Assembly: GCA_900450595.1 (NCBI GenBank)
Contig: UGGS01000001.1
Coordinates: forward strand, 434,001 to 498,000
Source of the DNA: [Flavobacterium] thermophilum
GTDB taxonomy: Bacteria > Bacillota > Bacilli > Bacillales > Anoxybacillaceae
DNA length: 64,000 nt
Direction of reading: 5' to 3'
The notes below the pieces were generated by a model. It was not told the DNA's origin. It searched no databases and worked only from the letters and a program-made list of their open reading frames with translations. Shown one piece after another: positions 1 to 9,527 of this stretch (the first letter of the stretch is position 1; each line of letters opens with the position of its first letter). Both the position numbers and the translations under genes were made by a program.

Positions 1-291
1 CTGCCGGTGTTGGCGATCGGCGGCGCCGGCGTGGTTTCTGTTGCATCGCACATCATCGGCAACGAAATGCAACAAATGATTCGTGCGTTCCAGGCCGGCG
101 ACCATCAAGCCGCCGCCGCGTTGCACCGGAAATGGCTGCCGCTCATGAAAGGGCTGTTCGCTGCGCCGAGCCCGGTGCCGGTGAAAACCGCCCTGCAGTT
201 GCGCGGCTTGGATGTCGGCTCGGTGCGCCTTCCGCTCGTTCCGCTCACCGAGCAGGAGCGAAACGAGCTCAGCCGTCTGCTTGATGCTTGA
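1..291 (+). CDS. dapA: 4-hydroxy-tetrahydrodipicolinate synthase, C-terminal part
   Basis: The reading frame is open from the first base and ends at TGA 289-291, giving the last 96 residues of a gene that starts outside the window. The visible part holds the final beta-strand and helices of the TIM barrel (VLAIGGAGVVSVASHI) and the C-terminal helical domain (MKGLFAAPSPVPVKTALQL). DapA condenses pyruvate and aspartate semialdehyde in the cytoplasm, the first committed step to diaminopimelate, lysine and spore dipicolinate. The catalytic lysine lies upstream and cannot be checked. Its position before rnjB and tepA matches the B. subtilis order. A terminator follows within 30 bases. Confidence 0.93.
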   Translation: MPVLAIGGAGVVSVASHIIGNEMQQMIRAFQAGDHQAAAALHRKWLPLMKGLFAAPSPVPVKTALQLRGLDVGSVRLPLVPLTEQERNELSRLLDA

Positions 292-315
292 TGGCCATAT
301 CCGTGCAGCAAATGA

Positions 316-348
316 CCCCAGCGTCGGTTCGGACGTTGGGGCTTTTTT
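316..348 (+). terminator. Terminator after dapA
   Basis: CCCCAGCGTC (316-325) pairs with GACGTTGGGG (332-341) with one G-T pair, loop of six, then six T (343-348). Confidence 0.85.
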
Positions 349-388
349 GTCGAGACGGTGAAATGCGCCGGCTCGTTCATGAACCATC

Positions 389-418
389 TTGTGTTTTTTG
401 GCGTCAATTCGTTATAAT
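389..418 (+). promoter_or_regulatory. Probable sigma-A promoter of rnjB
   Basis: TATAAT at 413-418 with TTGTGT at 389-394, spacer 18. The -10 is perfect and the -35 is weak. It lies between the dapA terminator and the rnjB start. Confidence 0.55.
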
Positions 419-469
419 AAAGGCAAGTGACTTTGAGCGGGTTAGCATCACAATTGGGAGGACGCAGCC

Positions 470-2140
470 TTGAAATCCAAAATAAAGCCAGTAGAGAAAA
501 TACGCATTTTTGCCCTTGGGGGAGTCGGGGAAATCGGCAAAAACATGTATGTCGTCGAATTGGACGAGGACATTTTCGTCCTCGATGCCGGGGTGATGTT
601 CCCGGAAGATGAGATGTTTGGCATTGACAAAGTCATCCCGGACATTGCCTACTTAATTGAACGGCAGCACCGCATTCAGGCGATTTTTCTCACTCACGGG
701 CATGAGGAGCATATGGGAGCGATCGCCTACGTGCTCAAGCAGCTGTCTGTGCCAGTCTACGGGACGAAGCTGACGCTCGGGTTGGCGGAAGCGATTTTAA
801 AAGAGCAAGGCATTGCAAACGCCAAACTGAATGAAATTCATCCTGACGCTGAACTGCTGTTTGACAAAGCAAAAGTGACGTTTTTCCGCACGATCCACAG
901 CATCCCCGATTCGATCGGCATCAGCCTGCATACATCGCAAGGGGCGATCGTGTACACGAGCGATTTTAAATTTGACCAGACGCCGTATGGCAATAATCGC
1001 GCCGACTTGGGGAAAATGGCGCAAATCGGCGAACAAGGGGTGCTTTGTCTTTTGTCGGACAGCACGAATGCCGAGCGTCCGGGCTACAGCGGCTCTGATA
1101 CAGCCGTCGCCCATGAGATTGCAGATGTGATCGGCCACGCGAAAGGGCGCGTGTTTGTCGCCTGCTATGCCTCGAACATTACGCGCATCCAACAAGTGCT
1201 TTACGCCGCCAAGCAGTACGGGCGCAAGGTGGCGGTGATCGGCAAAACGCTGCATAAAATTATGGACATCGCCGTCCGCCTCGGTTATTTGCATCTGCCG
1301 GACAAGGTGACGATTTCTGCCTACGACTTGGACCGCTATGGGGATGATGAACTCGTCATTTTGACGACCGGGGGTCATGGCGAGCCGATGAGCGCGCTTT
1401 GGCGCATGGCGCGTCAAGCGAACAAACAAGCGAACATCAAAGAAGGGGATACCGTCATCGTCGCCGCTTCTGTCATGCCGGGCTATGAGCTTGGGTTTTC
1501 GAAAACGATCGACGCCTTGTATCGGGCCGGCGCCAACGTGATTTACCGCGACCGGCAAGTGCACGTATCTGGGCACGGTTGCCAAGAAGAATTAAAGTTG
1601 ATGCTCAATTTAATGAAGCCAAAATACTTTATTCCGGTGCATGGGGAATATCGGATGCAAAAAGCGCACGCCCGGTTGGCGAAGGCGGTCGGCATCTCGG
1701 AAGAGCGGACGTTTTTGCTTGACAAAGGTGAAGTGGTCGAATTTCGCGGCGGAGCCGCCCGCCCTGGCGGTAAAGTGCCGTACGGCAACATTTTAATCGA
1801 TGGCCTCGGCATCGGCGACGTCGGCAACATTGTGTTGCGCGACAGGCGTTTGTTGTCGCAGGACGGCATTTTGATCGCCGTGGTGACACTAAACAAAGAA
1901 GCGAAAACGATTGCTGCTGGACCGGAAATCATCTCGCGCGGATTCGTTTATATGCGCGAGGCGGAGACGCTGTTGGAAGAGGCTGAGCAAATGGTGGCGG
2001 AGATCATTAAGCGCTGTCTGGAATCATACATGCTGGAATGGTCATCGTTAAAGGCGAACATTCGCGAGGCGCTAAGCCAGTTTTTGTTTGAGAAAACGAA
2101 GCGAAAGCCGATGATTTTGCCGATTATTATGGAGGTATAA
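470..2140 (+). CDS. rnjB: Ribonuclease J2
   Basis: A protein of 556 residues, normal for the RNase J family: a metallo-beta-lactamase/beta-CASP nuclease that acts on RNA 5' ends and forms a heteromer with RNase J1. The N-terminal lactamase core includes THGHEEHMGA (residues about 75-84), then HTSQGAIVYTSDFKFD and LLSDSTNAERPGYSGS; the beta-CASP and C-terminal regions follow. The metal motif HxHxDH reads HGHEEH, with Glu replacing the usual Asp, which fits the less active J2 paralogue rather than J1. Translation starts at TTG 470 behind GGGAGG (456-461). It is followed by a terminator, so it is probably a single-gene unit. The gene order dapA-rnjB-tepA supports J2. Confidence 0.92.
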   Translation: MKSKIKPVEKIRIFALGGVGEIGKNMYVVELDEDIFVLDAGVMFPEDEMFGIDKVIPDIAYLIERQHRIQAIFLTHGHEEHMGAIAYVLKQLSVPVYGTKLTLGLAEAILKEQGIANAKLNEIHPDAELLFDKAKVTFFRTIHSIPDSIGISLHTSQGAIVYTSDFKFDQTPYGNNRADLGKMAQIGEQGVLCLLSDSTNAERPGYSGSDTAVAHEIADVIGHAKGRVFVACYASNITRIQQVLYAAKQYGRKVAVIGKTLHKIMDIAVRLGYLHLPDKVTISAYDLDRYGDDELVILTTGGHGEPMSALWRMARQANKQANIKEGDTVIVAASVMPGYELGFSKTIDALYRAGANVIYRDRQVHVSGHGCQEELKLMLNLMKPKYFIPVHGEYRMQKAHARLAKAVGISEERTFLLDKGEVVEFRGGAARPGGKVPYGNILIDGLGIGDVGNIVLRDRRLLSQDGILIAVVTLNKEAKTIAAGPEIISRGFVYMREAETLLEEAEQMVAEIIKRCLESYMLEWSSLKANIREALSQFLFEKTKRKPMILPIIMEV

Positions 2141-2165
2141 CGCAATCATGCTCAAAGTCCAAGGG

Positions 2166-2204
2166 AAATGCTGGAAACGGTGAACCGTTGCCGGCATTTT
2201 TCTT
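2166..2204 (+). terminator. Terminator after rnjB
   Basis: A stem of AAATGCTGG plus AACGG pairs with CCGTT and CCGGCATTT around a TGAA loop, followed by a T-rich tract. Confidence 0.8.
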
Positions 2205-2255
2205 TTTCTTTTCGGCCATACTAAACGTATGACCGATAGAAAGGAGAAGGAATCG

Positions 2256-2993
2256 ATGGACAAGGAGCGTTACCTTCAGGAAGAGACGGAAGAAAAACCG
2301 GAAACGAAAACGGAAGAGGCCACTGCTGCCATCACCCAGCTTGGGCAGACGAACGTCCCGCAAATGGAACCGGATACGAACATTCATTGTCTGACGATTG
2401 TCGGCCAAATTGAAGGTCATATTCAGCTGCCGCCGCAAAACAAGGCGACAAAATACGAACATGTGATCCCGCAAATCGTCGCCATTGAGCAAAATCCGAA
2501 AATCGAAGGGCTGCTCGTCATTTTAAATACGGTCGGCGGTGATGTGGAGGCCGGGCTTGCGATTGCGGAAATGCTCGCTTCGCTGTCAAAACCGACCGTT
2601 TCCATCGTGCTTGGCGGCGGCCATTCGATCGGCGTGCCGATCGCCGTTTCGTGCAACTATTCGTTCATCACTGAGACGGCGACGATGACGATTCATCCGA
2701 TCCGTTTGACGGGGCTTGTCATTGGCGTCCCGCAGACGTTTGAGTATTTGGATAAAATGCAGGAACGCGTCGTCCGCTTCGTAACGAAGCATTCCAACAT
2801 TAGCGAGGAGAAGTTTAAAGAGCTCATGTTTTCCAAAGGCAATTTGACGCGCGACATCGGCACGAACGTCGTCGGTCCCGATGCGGTCCGGTACGGCTTG
2901 ATCGATGAAGTGGGCGGCGTCTCACAGGCCATGGCGAAGCTGCGCCAGCTGATCGAAGCGAAAAAAGGCGGCGAAGGGAAGATGATCCAATGA
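2256..2993 (+). CDS. tepA: ClpP-fold serine protease TepA
   Basis: A ClpP/crotonase-fold protein of 245 residues. The nucleophile motif GGHSIGVP places Ser at residue 124, and His147 follows in [23 protein letters not shown] is the ClpP-like oxyanion region. B. subtilis TepA is linked to protein export and to degrading spore proteins during germination outgrowth. The N-terminal 35 residues are charged and low in complexity. ATG 2256 is chosen over the in-frame ATG at 2229 because AAGGAG (2241-2246) sits nine bases before it. The gene overlaps ylzJ by four bases, indicating translational coupling. Confidence 0.9.
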   Translation: MDKERYLQEETEEKPETKTEEATAAITQLGQTNVPQMEPDTNIHCLTIVGQIEGHIQLPPQNKATKYEHVIPQIVAIEQNPKIEGLLVILNTVGGDVEAGLAIAEMLASLSKPTVSIVLGGGHSIGVPIAVSCNYSFITETATMTIHPIRLTGLVIGVPQTFEYLDKMQERVVRFVTKHSNISEEKFKELMFSKGNLTRDIGTNVVGPDAVRYGLIDEVGGVSQAMAKLRQLIEAKKGGEGKMIQ

Positions 2994-3214
2994 TTTTGTA
3001 CACGATCATGCCGGAACATTTGGTGTTCCCGGTCGATGCGGCCGCGTATGAAAAGCAAAAGCTAGTGCATTACGAAGGCATCCCGTTGCTCGTCCAAATG
3101 ACCGATACGGGCGAATATGAAATCGTGCAAAACTTAAGCACCAACCCCTATCATTTTTTAAACGCTAAGTATGCGCCAGGGGTGCGGTTTCCGGTTTCTG
3201 TCGCAACATCGTAA
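2990..3214 (+). CDS. ylzJ: YlzJ-like small protein
   Basis: A 74-residue soluble protein with no signal peptide or membrane segment. It begins [14 protein letters not shown] and contains [25 protein letters not shown], which is characteristic of the YlzJ family found after tepA and before spoIIIE in Bacillaceae. Its ATG overlaps the tepA stop (ATGA type), so the two are probably co-translated. The function is unknown; co-occurrence with tepA suggests the two act together, which is inference only. Confidence 0.85.
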   Translation: MILYTIMPEHLVFPVDAAAYEKQKLVHYEGIPLLVQMTDTGEYEIVQNLSTNPYHFLNAKYAPGVRFPVSVATS

Positions 3215-3255
3215 TGAATTGTCAAGTTGTTCATGATATAATAATAGACAAACGG

Positions 3256-3285
3256 AAAAAAGCAGCCATTGTTGGCTGCTTTTTT
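3256..3285 (+). terminator. Terminator after ylzJ
   Basis: A perfect 12-base inverted repeat (six A plus GCAGCC, six-base loop, GGCTGC plus six T). The A/T symmetry would let it work on both strands. Confidence 0.88.
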
Positions 3286-3322
3286 CCGGCTTGCCAATTC
3301 ATTCATGCTGGAGTGAGCGATC

Positions 3323-5647
3323 ATGGCGAAACGAAAGCGACAAAAAAAAGGAAAACCGCCAAAGAAACAGTCATGGACGGAGACGATTCGCTTTGAATTG
3401 ATCGGTCTCGGGCTGCTGGCTGTTGCCGTTGTGGCGATGGCCCGCCTCGGGCTTGTCGGGGAAACATTCGTGCTTGTCGGCCGCTTTTTTTTCGGCGAAT
3501 GGTACATGCTGTTAATAGGGGGAGTGTTCATTTTATCGCTCATCCTCATTTGGAAACGATCGTGGCCGTCATGGGCGAGCCGTCCGTTTGTCGGCGTGTC
3601 AGTCATCACAGCGGCGCTTCTGCTTTTGAGCCATGACAAGCTGTTTGAACTCATGTCGCGGCGCGGTGAGCTTGATCCGAGCATCATTCGGACGACGTGG
3701 GGGCTGTTTTGGAACGAAGCAAGCGGCAAGGCGGCCGATGTGGATTTAGGGGGCGGAATGGTCGGCGCCCTGTTATTTGCCGCCAGCTATCAGCTGTTTG
3801 ATTCGCTCGGGACAAAATGGATTTGTTTTCTGCTGTTTGTAGTCGGCTTTGTCGTATTGACCGGGAAATCGCTGCGCGAAACGATCGGACAGATAGTTGT
3901 TGGGGCGGCCGCGCTTGTGCGGAAGGAATGGCTGGCGTTCGTCGCCGATGTGAAACAATGGCTCGCGGGGAGAAAACGGCGAGCGAGTGTAGAACGAGGC
4001 CGGCGTTCACGGCGGACGGCCGCCTATCCGGCCGAGGAATCGGCAGAAGCCAGGGCTGCTGAGGCGGACGACGAATTGCTTTCGCCGCCGCCGATCATAT
4101 CCGATTTTGCCGCCGTCCGGGCGACCGCCGAGCCGGAAGAAGAGAAACAGCTGCCTGCGGAAGATGACGACAGCGAAGGGGGGGCATCCCCGCCGTTGGC
4201 GTTTTCCGAGCATGAAAATGCCAATTACGATTTGCCGCCGCTTGAACTTCTCCGTCCGCCAAAGCCGGCTGGGCAATCGACCGACCATGCGAATATTTAT
4301 GCCAATGCGCGCAAGCTGGAAAAAACGTTCCAAAGCTTTGGCGTCAAGGCGAAAGTGACGCAGGTGCACCTTGGCCCGGCGGTGACAAAATATGAAGTGT
4401 ACCCGGACGTCGGGGTGAAAGTAAGCAAAATCGTCAGCTTAAGCGACGACTTGGCGCTCGCCTTGGCGGCGAAAGACATCCGCATTGAAGCGCCCATCCC
4501 CGGCAAGTCCGCAATCGGCATCGAAGTGCCGAACGAGGAGATCGCCACCGTCTCGCTGCGCGAAGTGCTGGAGGCGGTCGAGCACACAAGGTCCGAATCC
4601 AAGCTGTTGATCCCGCTCGGGCGCGACATTTCCGGGGAAGTCGTTGCCGCCGAGTTGAACAAAATGCCGCATTTGTTGATCGCCGGCGCTACCGGGAGCG
4701 GGAAAAGCGTCTGCATCAACGGCATTATCGTCAGCCTGCTCATGCGCACCAAGCCCCATGAAGTGAAGTTGATGATGATTGACCCGAAAATGGTCGAGCT
4801 AAGCGTCTACAATGGCATTCCGCATCTGTTGACGCCGGTCGTCACCGATGCGAAAAAAGCGGCTCAAGCGCTGAAAAAAGTCGTCCAAGAAATGGAACGG
4901 CGCTACGAGCTGTTTTCCCATACCGGCACGCGCAACATTGAAGGGTATAACGAGCATATCCGTCAGCAGAACGAAGCCGCGCTGGAGCAGCAGCCGCTTT
5001 TGCCATATATCGTCGTCATCATTGACGAACTGGCTGACTTGATGATGGTCGCTTCGTCAGATGTGGAAGAGGCGATCACTCGGTTGGCGCAAATGGCGCG
5101 CGCGGCCGGCATTCACTTGATCATCGCCACTCAACGCCCGTCGGTTGACGTTATCACGGGCGTCATTAAGGCCAACATTCCGTCACGCATCGCGTTCAGC
5201 GTCTCATCGCAAATTGACTCACGCACCATTCTCGATGTGGGCGGGGCGGAAAAACTTCTCGGCCGCGGCGACATGCTGTTTTTGCCCATGGGCGCGTCCA
5301 AACCGGTGCGCGTGCAAGGCGCATTTGTGTCCGATCAAGAAGTGGAAGACGTCGTCCAATTTGTCATCGGCCAGCAGCAGGCCCAATATTACGAGGAGAT
5401 GATCGTACCGGAAGAGGAGGCGAACGCATCGGCCTTCGAAGACGACTTGTATGAAGAGGCCGTCCGCCTTGTTGTGGAAATGCAAAGCGCTTCTGTGTCG
5501 ATGCTGCAGCGCCGCTTCCGCATTGGCTACAACCGCGCCGCCCGGCTGATCGACGCCATGGAGGAGCGAGGCGTCGTCGGTCCGTACGAAGGGAGCAAAC
5601 CGCGCGCGGTTCTTTGGTCGAAAGAAGATTTGAAAAAGACGTCGTAG
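3323..5647 (+). CDS. spoIIIE: DNA translocase SpoIIIE (FtsK family)
   Basis: A 774-residue membrane-anchored ATPase that pumps the chromosome across the division or sporulation septum. About four hydrophobic segments occupy residues 20-190, then a charged variable linker rich in Arg, Ala and Glu (about 210-320). The motor follows, with Walker A GATGSGKS at about 455-462, Walker [13 protein letters not shown] and [13 protein letters not shown]. The C-terminal winged-helix gamma domain ([27 protein letters not shown]) reads SRS-type orientation sequences in the family. ATG 3323 follows GGAG at a normal distance. It lies directly after the tepA-ylzJ terminator, as in B. subtilis. Confidence 0.96.
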   Translation: MAKRKRQKKGKPPKKQSWTETIRFELIGLGLLAVAVVAMARLGLVGETFVLVGRFFFGEWYMLLIGGVFILSLILIWKRSWPSWASRPFVGVSVITAALLLLSHDKLFELMSRRGELDPSIIRTTWGLFWNEASGKAADVDLGGGMVGALLFAASYQLFDSLGTKWICFLLFVVGFVVLTGKSLRETIGQIVVGAAALVRKEWLAFVADVKQWLAGRKRRASVERGRRSRRTAAYPAEESAEARAAEADDELLSPPPIISDFAAVRATAEPEEEKQLPAEDDDSEGGASPPLAFSEHENANYDLPPLELLRPPKPAGQSTDHANIYANARKLEKTFQSFGVKAKVTQVHLGPAVTKYEVYPDVGVKVSKIVSLSDDLALALAAKDIRIEAPIPGKSAIGIEVPNEEIATVSLREVLEAVEHTRSESKLLIPLGRDISGEVVAAELNKMPHLLIAGATGSGKSVCINGIIVSLLMRTKPHEVKLMMIDPKMVELSVYNGIPHLLTPVVTDAKKAAQALKKVVQEMERRYELFSHTGTRNIEGYNEHIRQQNEAALEQQPLLPYIVVIIDELADLMMVASSDVEEAITRLAQMARAAGIHLIIATQRPSVDVITGVIKANIPSRIAFSVSSQIDSRTILDVGGAEKLLGRGDMLFLPMGASKPVRVQGAFVSDQEVEDVVQFVIGQQQAQYYEEMIVPEEEANASAFEDDLYEEAVRLVVEMQSASVSMLQRRFRIGYNRAARLIDAMEERGVVGPYEGSKPRAVLWSKEDLKKTS

Positions 5648-5813
5648 CACTCGGCGGAAAATGGGCCTCAGAGCATTTTGTCAGAAAAGCGCTGGCGTCA
5701 CGAGGTTTTTCCATTGAACATGGGCTGAAATCAACAGTCTTTTGCGCTGCATCGCAAGCCCTGATCGCTAAGCAGGCAGGTCGATGCCACCTGCCTGCCA
5801 ATCGTATGTCGCA

Positions 5814-5828
5814 TTGGAAGCGCTTCCA
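5814..5828 (+). promoter_or_regulatory. Catabolite-responsive element (cre)
   Basis: TTGGAAGCGCTTCCA fits every fixed position of the consensus WTGNAANCGNWNNCW and contains a perfect 14-base palindrome. It is upstream of the probable promoter of the GntR-nup region, which suggests CcpA control. Confidence 0.6.
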
Positions 5829-5922
5829 TAAACATATCTTTTTTTTCGACAAAATTTGATAACCCTATTTATTTGGCCAGTAAAAAATGATATAGTAGTC
5901 TCAAAAAGGTTATATGTCTAAT

Positions 5923-5936
5923 GTCAGAGGTCTGAC
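5923..5936 (+). promoter_or_regulatory. Candidate operator of the adjacent GntR regulator
   Basis: GTCAGA-GG-TCTGAC is a perfect inverted repeat about 30 bases before the regulator's start codon and downstream of a possible -10. Its size and position suit an autoregulatory GntR-type site. Confidence 0.4.
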
Positions 5937-5966
5937 TCTTACAGGAGATCAGTGGAGGACGTTGTC

Positions 5967-6698
5967 ATGTCAATCAAATCAGACAACCGCCATCTGTACT
6001 TGCAAGTCATCGACCGTTTGAAACACGATATTGAAACTGGCGTGTACAAAGAAAAGCAAAAGCTGCCGTCTGAGTTTGAGCTTGCCAAACAGCTTGGCGT
6101 CAGCCGGGCGACGCTGCGGGAAGCGCTGCGGGTGCTGGAGGAGGAAAACATCATCATCCGCCGCCATGGCGTCGGAACGTTTGTCAACGCCCGGCCGCTG
6201 TTTACGTCCGGCATCGAGCAGCTGTCGAGCGTCACGGATATGATCCGCCAAGCCGGACGAAAACCGGGAACGATTTTTTTGTCTTCTTCCATCCAGCTGC
6301 CGACAGAAGACGATATGCGCCGTTTTCAATGCCGCCCGGACGACGAGATTTTGTTGATCGAGCGGGTGCGCACCGCCGACGGGGAGCCGGTCGTCTATTG
6401 CCTCGATAAAATTTTGTGCAAGTATTTGCCAAAAGGCATTTCGTACGAACACGAATCGTTGTTTGAAAACTTGCACAACCAAACGCACCGCGACATCGCC
6501 TATGCAGTTGCGCGCATCGAGCCGCTCGGCTATCATGAAAAAGTGTCGCCGATTTTGCAATGCGACCCGGAAACCGCCCTGCTCGTGCTCAAGCAAATGC
6601 ATTTCGACAAAAACGACGAGCCGATTTTTTACTCGACCAACTACTTCCGTTCCGACAAATTCAGCTTTCATGTCATGCGGAAACGGTTTGGTTTTTAA
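5967..6698 (+). CDS. ymfC: GntR/HutC-family transcriptional regulator YmfC
   Basis: 243 residues. The N-terminal winged helix (residues about 8-75) has the GntR signature [32 protein letters not shown] followed by RRHGVGTFV. The C-terminal part is a UTRA ligand-binding domain of the HutC subfamily ([43 protein letters not shown]). ATG 5967 is used, eight bases after GGAGG at 5954-5958, instead of an upstream GTG at 5952. The next four genes encode a nucleoside-type ABC importer, so control of nucleoside uptake is a fair inference. The ligand is not visible from sequence. Confidence 0.87.
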   Translation: MSIKSDNRHLYLQVIDRLKHDIETGVYKEKQKLPSEFELAKQLGVSRATLREALRVLEEENIIIRRHGVGTFVNARPLFTSGIEQLSSVTDMIRQAGRKPGTIFLSSSIQLPTEDDMRRFQCRPDDEILLIERVRTADGEPVVYCLDKILCKYLPKGISYEHESLFENLHNQTHRDIAYAVARIEPLGYHEKVSPILQCDPETALLVLKQMHFDKNDEPIFYSTNYFRSDKFSFHVMRKRFGF

Positions 6699-6781
6699 GG
6701 AGGTGAAAGGGGTACATAGAACGTGAACGGAAGTTTCATACTAATTTAGGAACAAACTTTTCAGCTTAGGGGGAATGGATG

Positions 6782-7873
6782 ATGAAAAAACGATTCGGAT
6801 GGGCGTTGTCCGTTCTGTTTGCCGCCGGCACGCTGCTTAGCGCCTGCGGACAAGCCGGCAACAATGCGGGAGGCAATAATAAGGAAGATACGTTTAGCGT
6901 CGCCATGGTCACCGACGTCGGCGGCGTTGATGACAAATCGTTTAACCAGTCCGCGTGGGAAGGGATTCAAAAGTTCGGCAAAGACAACGGGCTAGAAAAA
7001 GGACGCGGTGGGTACGACTATTTGCAGTCGACGAGCGACACCGATTATCCAACCAACTTAAACAAGCTCGTGCGCAGCGACTTTGACTTGATTTTCGGCA
7101 TCGGGTATTTGATGGGCGACGCGGTGAAAGAAGTCGCGAAGCAAAACCCGAAAAAACATTTCGCCATCGTCGACACGGTTGTTGATGAGCCAAACGTCGC
7201 CAGCATCACGTTCAAGGAGCATGAAGGCTCGTTCCTTGTCGGCGTTGTTGCCGGTTTGATGACGAAAACGAATAAAATCGGCTTTGTCGGTGGGATGGAA
7301 ATTCCGTTGATCGAAAAATTCGAAAGCGGATTCCGCGCCGGCGTGAAAGCGGTCAACCCGAAGGCGACCGTTCAAGTGCAATACGCAGGGGCGTTTAACC
7401 AAGCGGATAAAGGGAAAGCGATCGCTTCGAGCATGTACGCTTCCGGCGTCGACATCATCTACCATGCGGCCGGGGCGACTGGAAACGGTGTTTTCTCAGA
7501 GGCAAAAGACTTGAAGAAAAAAGATCCGAACCGTGAAATTTGGGTGATCGGCGTTGATAAAGACCAAGCACCGGAAGGGGAAGTGAAAGTCGGCGGCAAA
7601 ACGTACAACGTAACGCTCACTTCGATGGTGAAACGCGTCGACGTCGCTGTCTATGACACGGCGAAACGGGCGAAAGACGGCGACTTCCCGGGCGGCAAAA
7701 CGATTGAGTACGGGTTGCCGGAAAATGGGGTTGGCATTGCCCCGACGCAAGACAACATTCCGGAGAACGTGTTAAAAACAGTTGACGAATGGAAGCAAAA
7801 AATCATCAAAGGCGAAGTGAAAGTGCCGACGAATCGGAAAGAGTACGAGCAATTCGCTGCGACGATCAAGTGA
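6782..7873 (+). CDS. nupN: BMP-family nucleoside-binding lipoprotein
   Basis: A 363-residue extracytoplasmic substrate-binding lipoprotein. The signal peptide ends in lipobox LSAC with Cys22 as the lipid-modified residue. The BMP/Med/PnrA fold shows [19 protein letters not shown] (the nucleoside-base pocket signature), [32 protein letters not shown] and [12 protein letters not shown]. It resembles B. subtilis NupN (YufN), the guanosine receptor. A second ATG lies at 6779; 6782 gives better spacing from AGGGGG. It is first of four genes encoding a complete importer, and two strong hairpins separate it from the ATPase gene, which may favour excess lipoprotein. Confidence 0.9.
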   Translation: MKKRFGWALSVLFAAGTLLSACGQAGNNAGGNNKEDTFSVAMVTDVGGVDDKSFNQSAWEGIQKFGKDNGLEKGRGGYDYLQSTSDTDYPTNLNKLVRSDFDLIFGIGYLMGDAVKEVAKQNPKKHFAIVDTVVDEPNVASITFKEHEGSFLVGVVAGLMTKTNKIGFVGGMEIPLIEKFESGFRAGVKAVNPKATVQVQYAGAFNQADKGKAIASSMYASGVDIIYHAAGATGNGVFSEAKDLKKKDPNREIWVIGVDKDQAPEGEVKVGGKTYNVTLTSMVKRVDVAVYDTAKRAKDGDFPGGKTIEYGLPENGVGIAPTQDNIPENVLKTVDEWKQKIIKGEVKVPTNRKEYEQFAATIK

Positions 7874-7884
7874 CGAACAACGGC

Positions 7885-7972
7885 GAAGAAGGCTAGTGCG
7901 CGCCGCTAGCCTTCTTCAAAATCATAAAATGAAGGGCGGCTGTTTTGCTGCCGCCTCTCATTTTGTGATTTT
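7885..7972 (+). promoter_or_regulatory. Tandem hairpins between lipoprotein and ATPase genes
   Basis: The first hairpin is a perfect 12-base stem (7885-7896 with 7906-7917). The second is a long imperfect stem from 7918 to 7972 with GGGCGGC/GCCGCC at its tip and A/T-rich arms. There is no clean T run, so partial termination or 3'-end protection of the lipoprotein mRNA is likelier than full termination. Confidence 0.6.
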
Positions 7973-8000
7973 GACCCCGCTGCAGTAAGGAGTGAATCGC

Positions 8001-9527
8001 TTGGAATACGTGATTGAAATGCTCAATATCCGCAAAGTGTTTGGCACGTTTGTCGCCAATGACAACATTACGCTGCAAGTGAAAAAGGGGGAGATACACG
8101 CTCTGCTTGGCGAAAACGGGGCCGGCAAATCGACGCTCATGAACGTGCTGTTCGGTTTATACCAGCCAGACGGCGGCGAAATCCGCGTCAAAGGAAAGCC
8201 GGTGCGCATCACCGACCCGAACGTCGCCAACGATCTTGGCATCGGCATGGTGCATCAGCACTTTATGCTCGTCGATACGTTCACGGTGACGGAAAACATC
8301 ATTTTAGGCAGCGAACCGACGCGGGCGGGAACGATCGATATGAAGCGGGCCGAACAGGAGGTGCGCGAGCTGTCGGAACGGTATGGGCTGGCGGTCGATC
8401 CGACAGCGAAAATTGCCGACATTTCCGTCGGCATGCAGCAGCGCGTGGAAATTTTAAAAACGCTCTACCGCGGCGCGGATATTTTGATTTTTGACGAACC
8501 GACAGCGGTTTTGACGCCGCAGGAAATCCGCGAGCTCATCCAAATTATGCGCACGCTCGTCCGCGAAGGAAAATCGATCATTTTAATCACCCATAAGCTA
8601 AAAGAAATTATGGAAGTGTGCGACCGCGTCACCGTCATCCGCCGCGGCAAAGGGATCGCGACGCTTGAGGTCGCGGAAACGAACCCGAACGAGCTGGCGG
8701 CGCTCATGGTCGGCCGCGAGGTGCAGTTTACGACCGCTAAGAAACCGGCTGAACCGGGAAAATCGGTGTTGGAAATTAAAGACTTAGTCGTCAAGGACGC
8801 GCGCGGGATCAAAGCGGTCAACAGTTTGAACTTGACGGTGCGCGCCGGGGAGATCGTCGGCATCGCCGGGGTCGACGGCAACGGGCAAACCGAGCTGATC
8901 GAGGCGATTACCGGCCTTCTGAAAGCGGAATCCGGCACGGTGAAGCTGAACGGCCGCGATATTACGAACTTGCCGCCGCGCAAAATCATCGAAGCCGGCG
9001 TCGGCCATATTCCGCAAGACCGGCATAAGCACGGGCTTGTCCTCGATTTTCCGATCGGCGAAAACATGGTGCTGCAAACGTATTACAAGCCGCCGTATTC
9101 AAAGCGGGGCGTGCTGAACTTTAAAGCGATCTACGACAAAGCGCGTCAGCTCATCCGCGAATTTGACGTGCGCACGCCGGATGAATATACGAAGGCGCGG
9201 GCGCTGTCGGGCGGAAACCAGCAAAAAGCGATCATCGGCCGCGAAGTTGACCGCGACCCGGATTTGTTGATCGCCGCCCAGCCGACAAGGGGGCTTGACG
9301 TCGGCGCGATCGAGTTTATCCATAAGCGGCTCATCGAACAGCGCGACCGCGGCAAAGCGGTGCTGCTCGTCTCATTTGAGCTCGATGAAGTCATGAACGT
9401 CAGCGACCGGATCGCCGTTATTTATGAAGGGAAAATTGTCGCCATCGTCGATCCGAAAGAGACGACGGAACAAGAGCTCGGGCTGCTGATGGCCGGAAGC
9501 AAACGGAAGGAAGCAGGTGTGTCGTGA
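8001..9527 (+). CDS. nupO: Nucleoside ABC transporter, double ATPase subunit
   Basis: 508 residues with two nucleotide-binding domains. The first has Walker A GENGAGKST (residues 37-45), the signature ISVGMQQRVEILK and Walker B LIFDEPTAVL. In the second, Walker A is degenerate (GVDGNGQTE, Gln for Lys), with LSGGNQQKAIIGRE as signature and AQPTRGLDVGAI in the Walker B region; this asymmetry is normal for sugar/nucleoside importers of this class. TTG 8001 is selected, eight bases after AAGGAG (7987-7992); a GTG at 7992 overlaps that site. It ends overlapping the first permease by one base. Confidence 0.9.
   Translation: MEYVIEMLNIRKVFGTFVANDNITLQVKKGEIHALLGENGAGKSTLMNVLFGLYQPDGGEIRVKGKPVRITDPNVANDLGIGMVHQHFMLVDTFTVTENIILGSEPTRAGTIDMKRAEQEVRELSERYGLAVDPTAKIADISVGMQQRVEILKTLYRGADILIFDEPTAVLTPQEIRELIQIMRTLVREGKSIILITHKLKEIMEVCDRVTVIRRGKGIATLEVAETNPNELAALMVGREVQFTTAKKPAEPGKSVLEIKDLVVKDARGIKAVNSLNLTVRAGEIVGIAGVDGNGQTELIEAITGLLKAESGTVKLNGRDITNLPPRKIIEAGVGHIPQDRHKHGLVLDFPIGENMVLQTYYKPPYSKRGVLNFKAIYDKARQLIREFDVRTPDEYTKARALSGGNQQKAIIGREVDRDPDLLIAAQPTRGLDVGAIEFIHKRLIEQRDRGKAVLLVSFELDEVMNVSDRIAVIYEGKIVAIVDPKETTEQELGLLMAGSKRKEAGVS

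Larger units (their letters stand above)
5648..5966 (+). other. Intergenic region between spoIIIE and the GntR gene
   Basis: No coding capacity recognised in these 319 bases. They hold a perfect 10-base hairpin (5772-5781 with 5789-5798, loop of seven, no T run), a cre box (5814-5828), a possible -10 (TATAGT 5891-5896) and a palindrome just before the GntR gene (5923-5936). Confidence 0.7.

Noticed and set aside
2217..2231. CATAC-TAAAC-GTATG inverted repeat before tepA as an operator
   Set aside because: The arms are only five bases and A/T-rich, and no regulator or conserved motif supports it.
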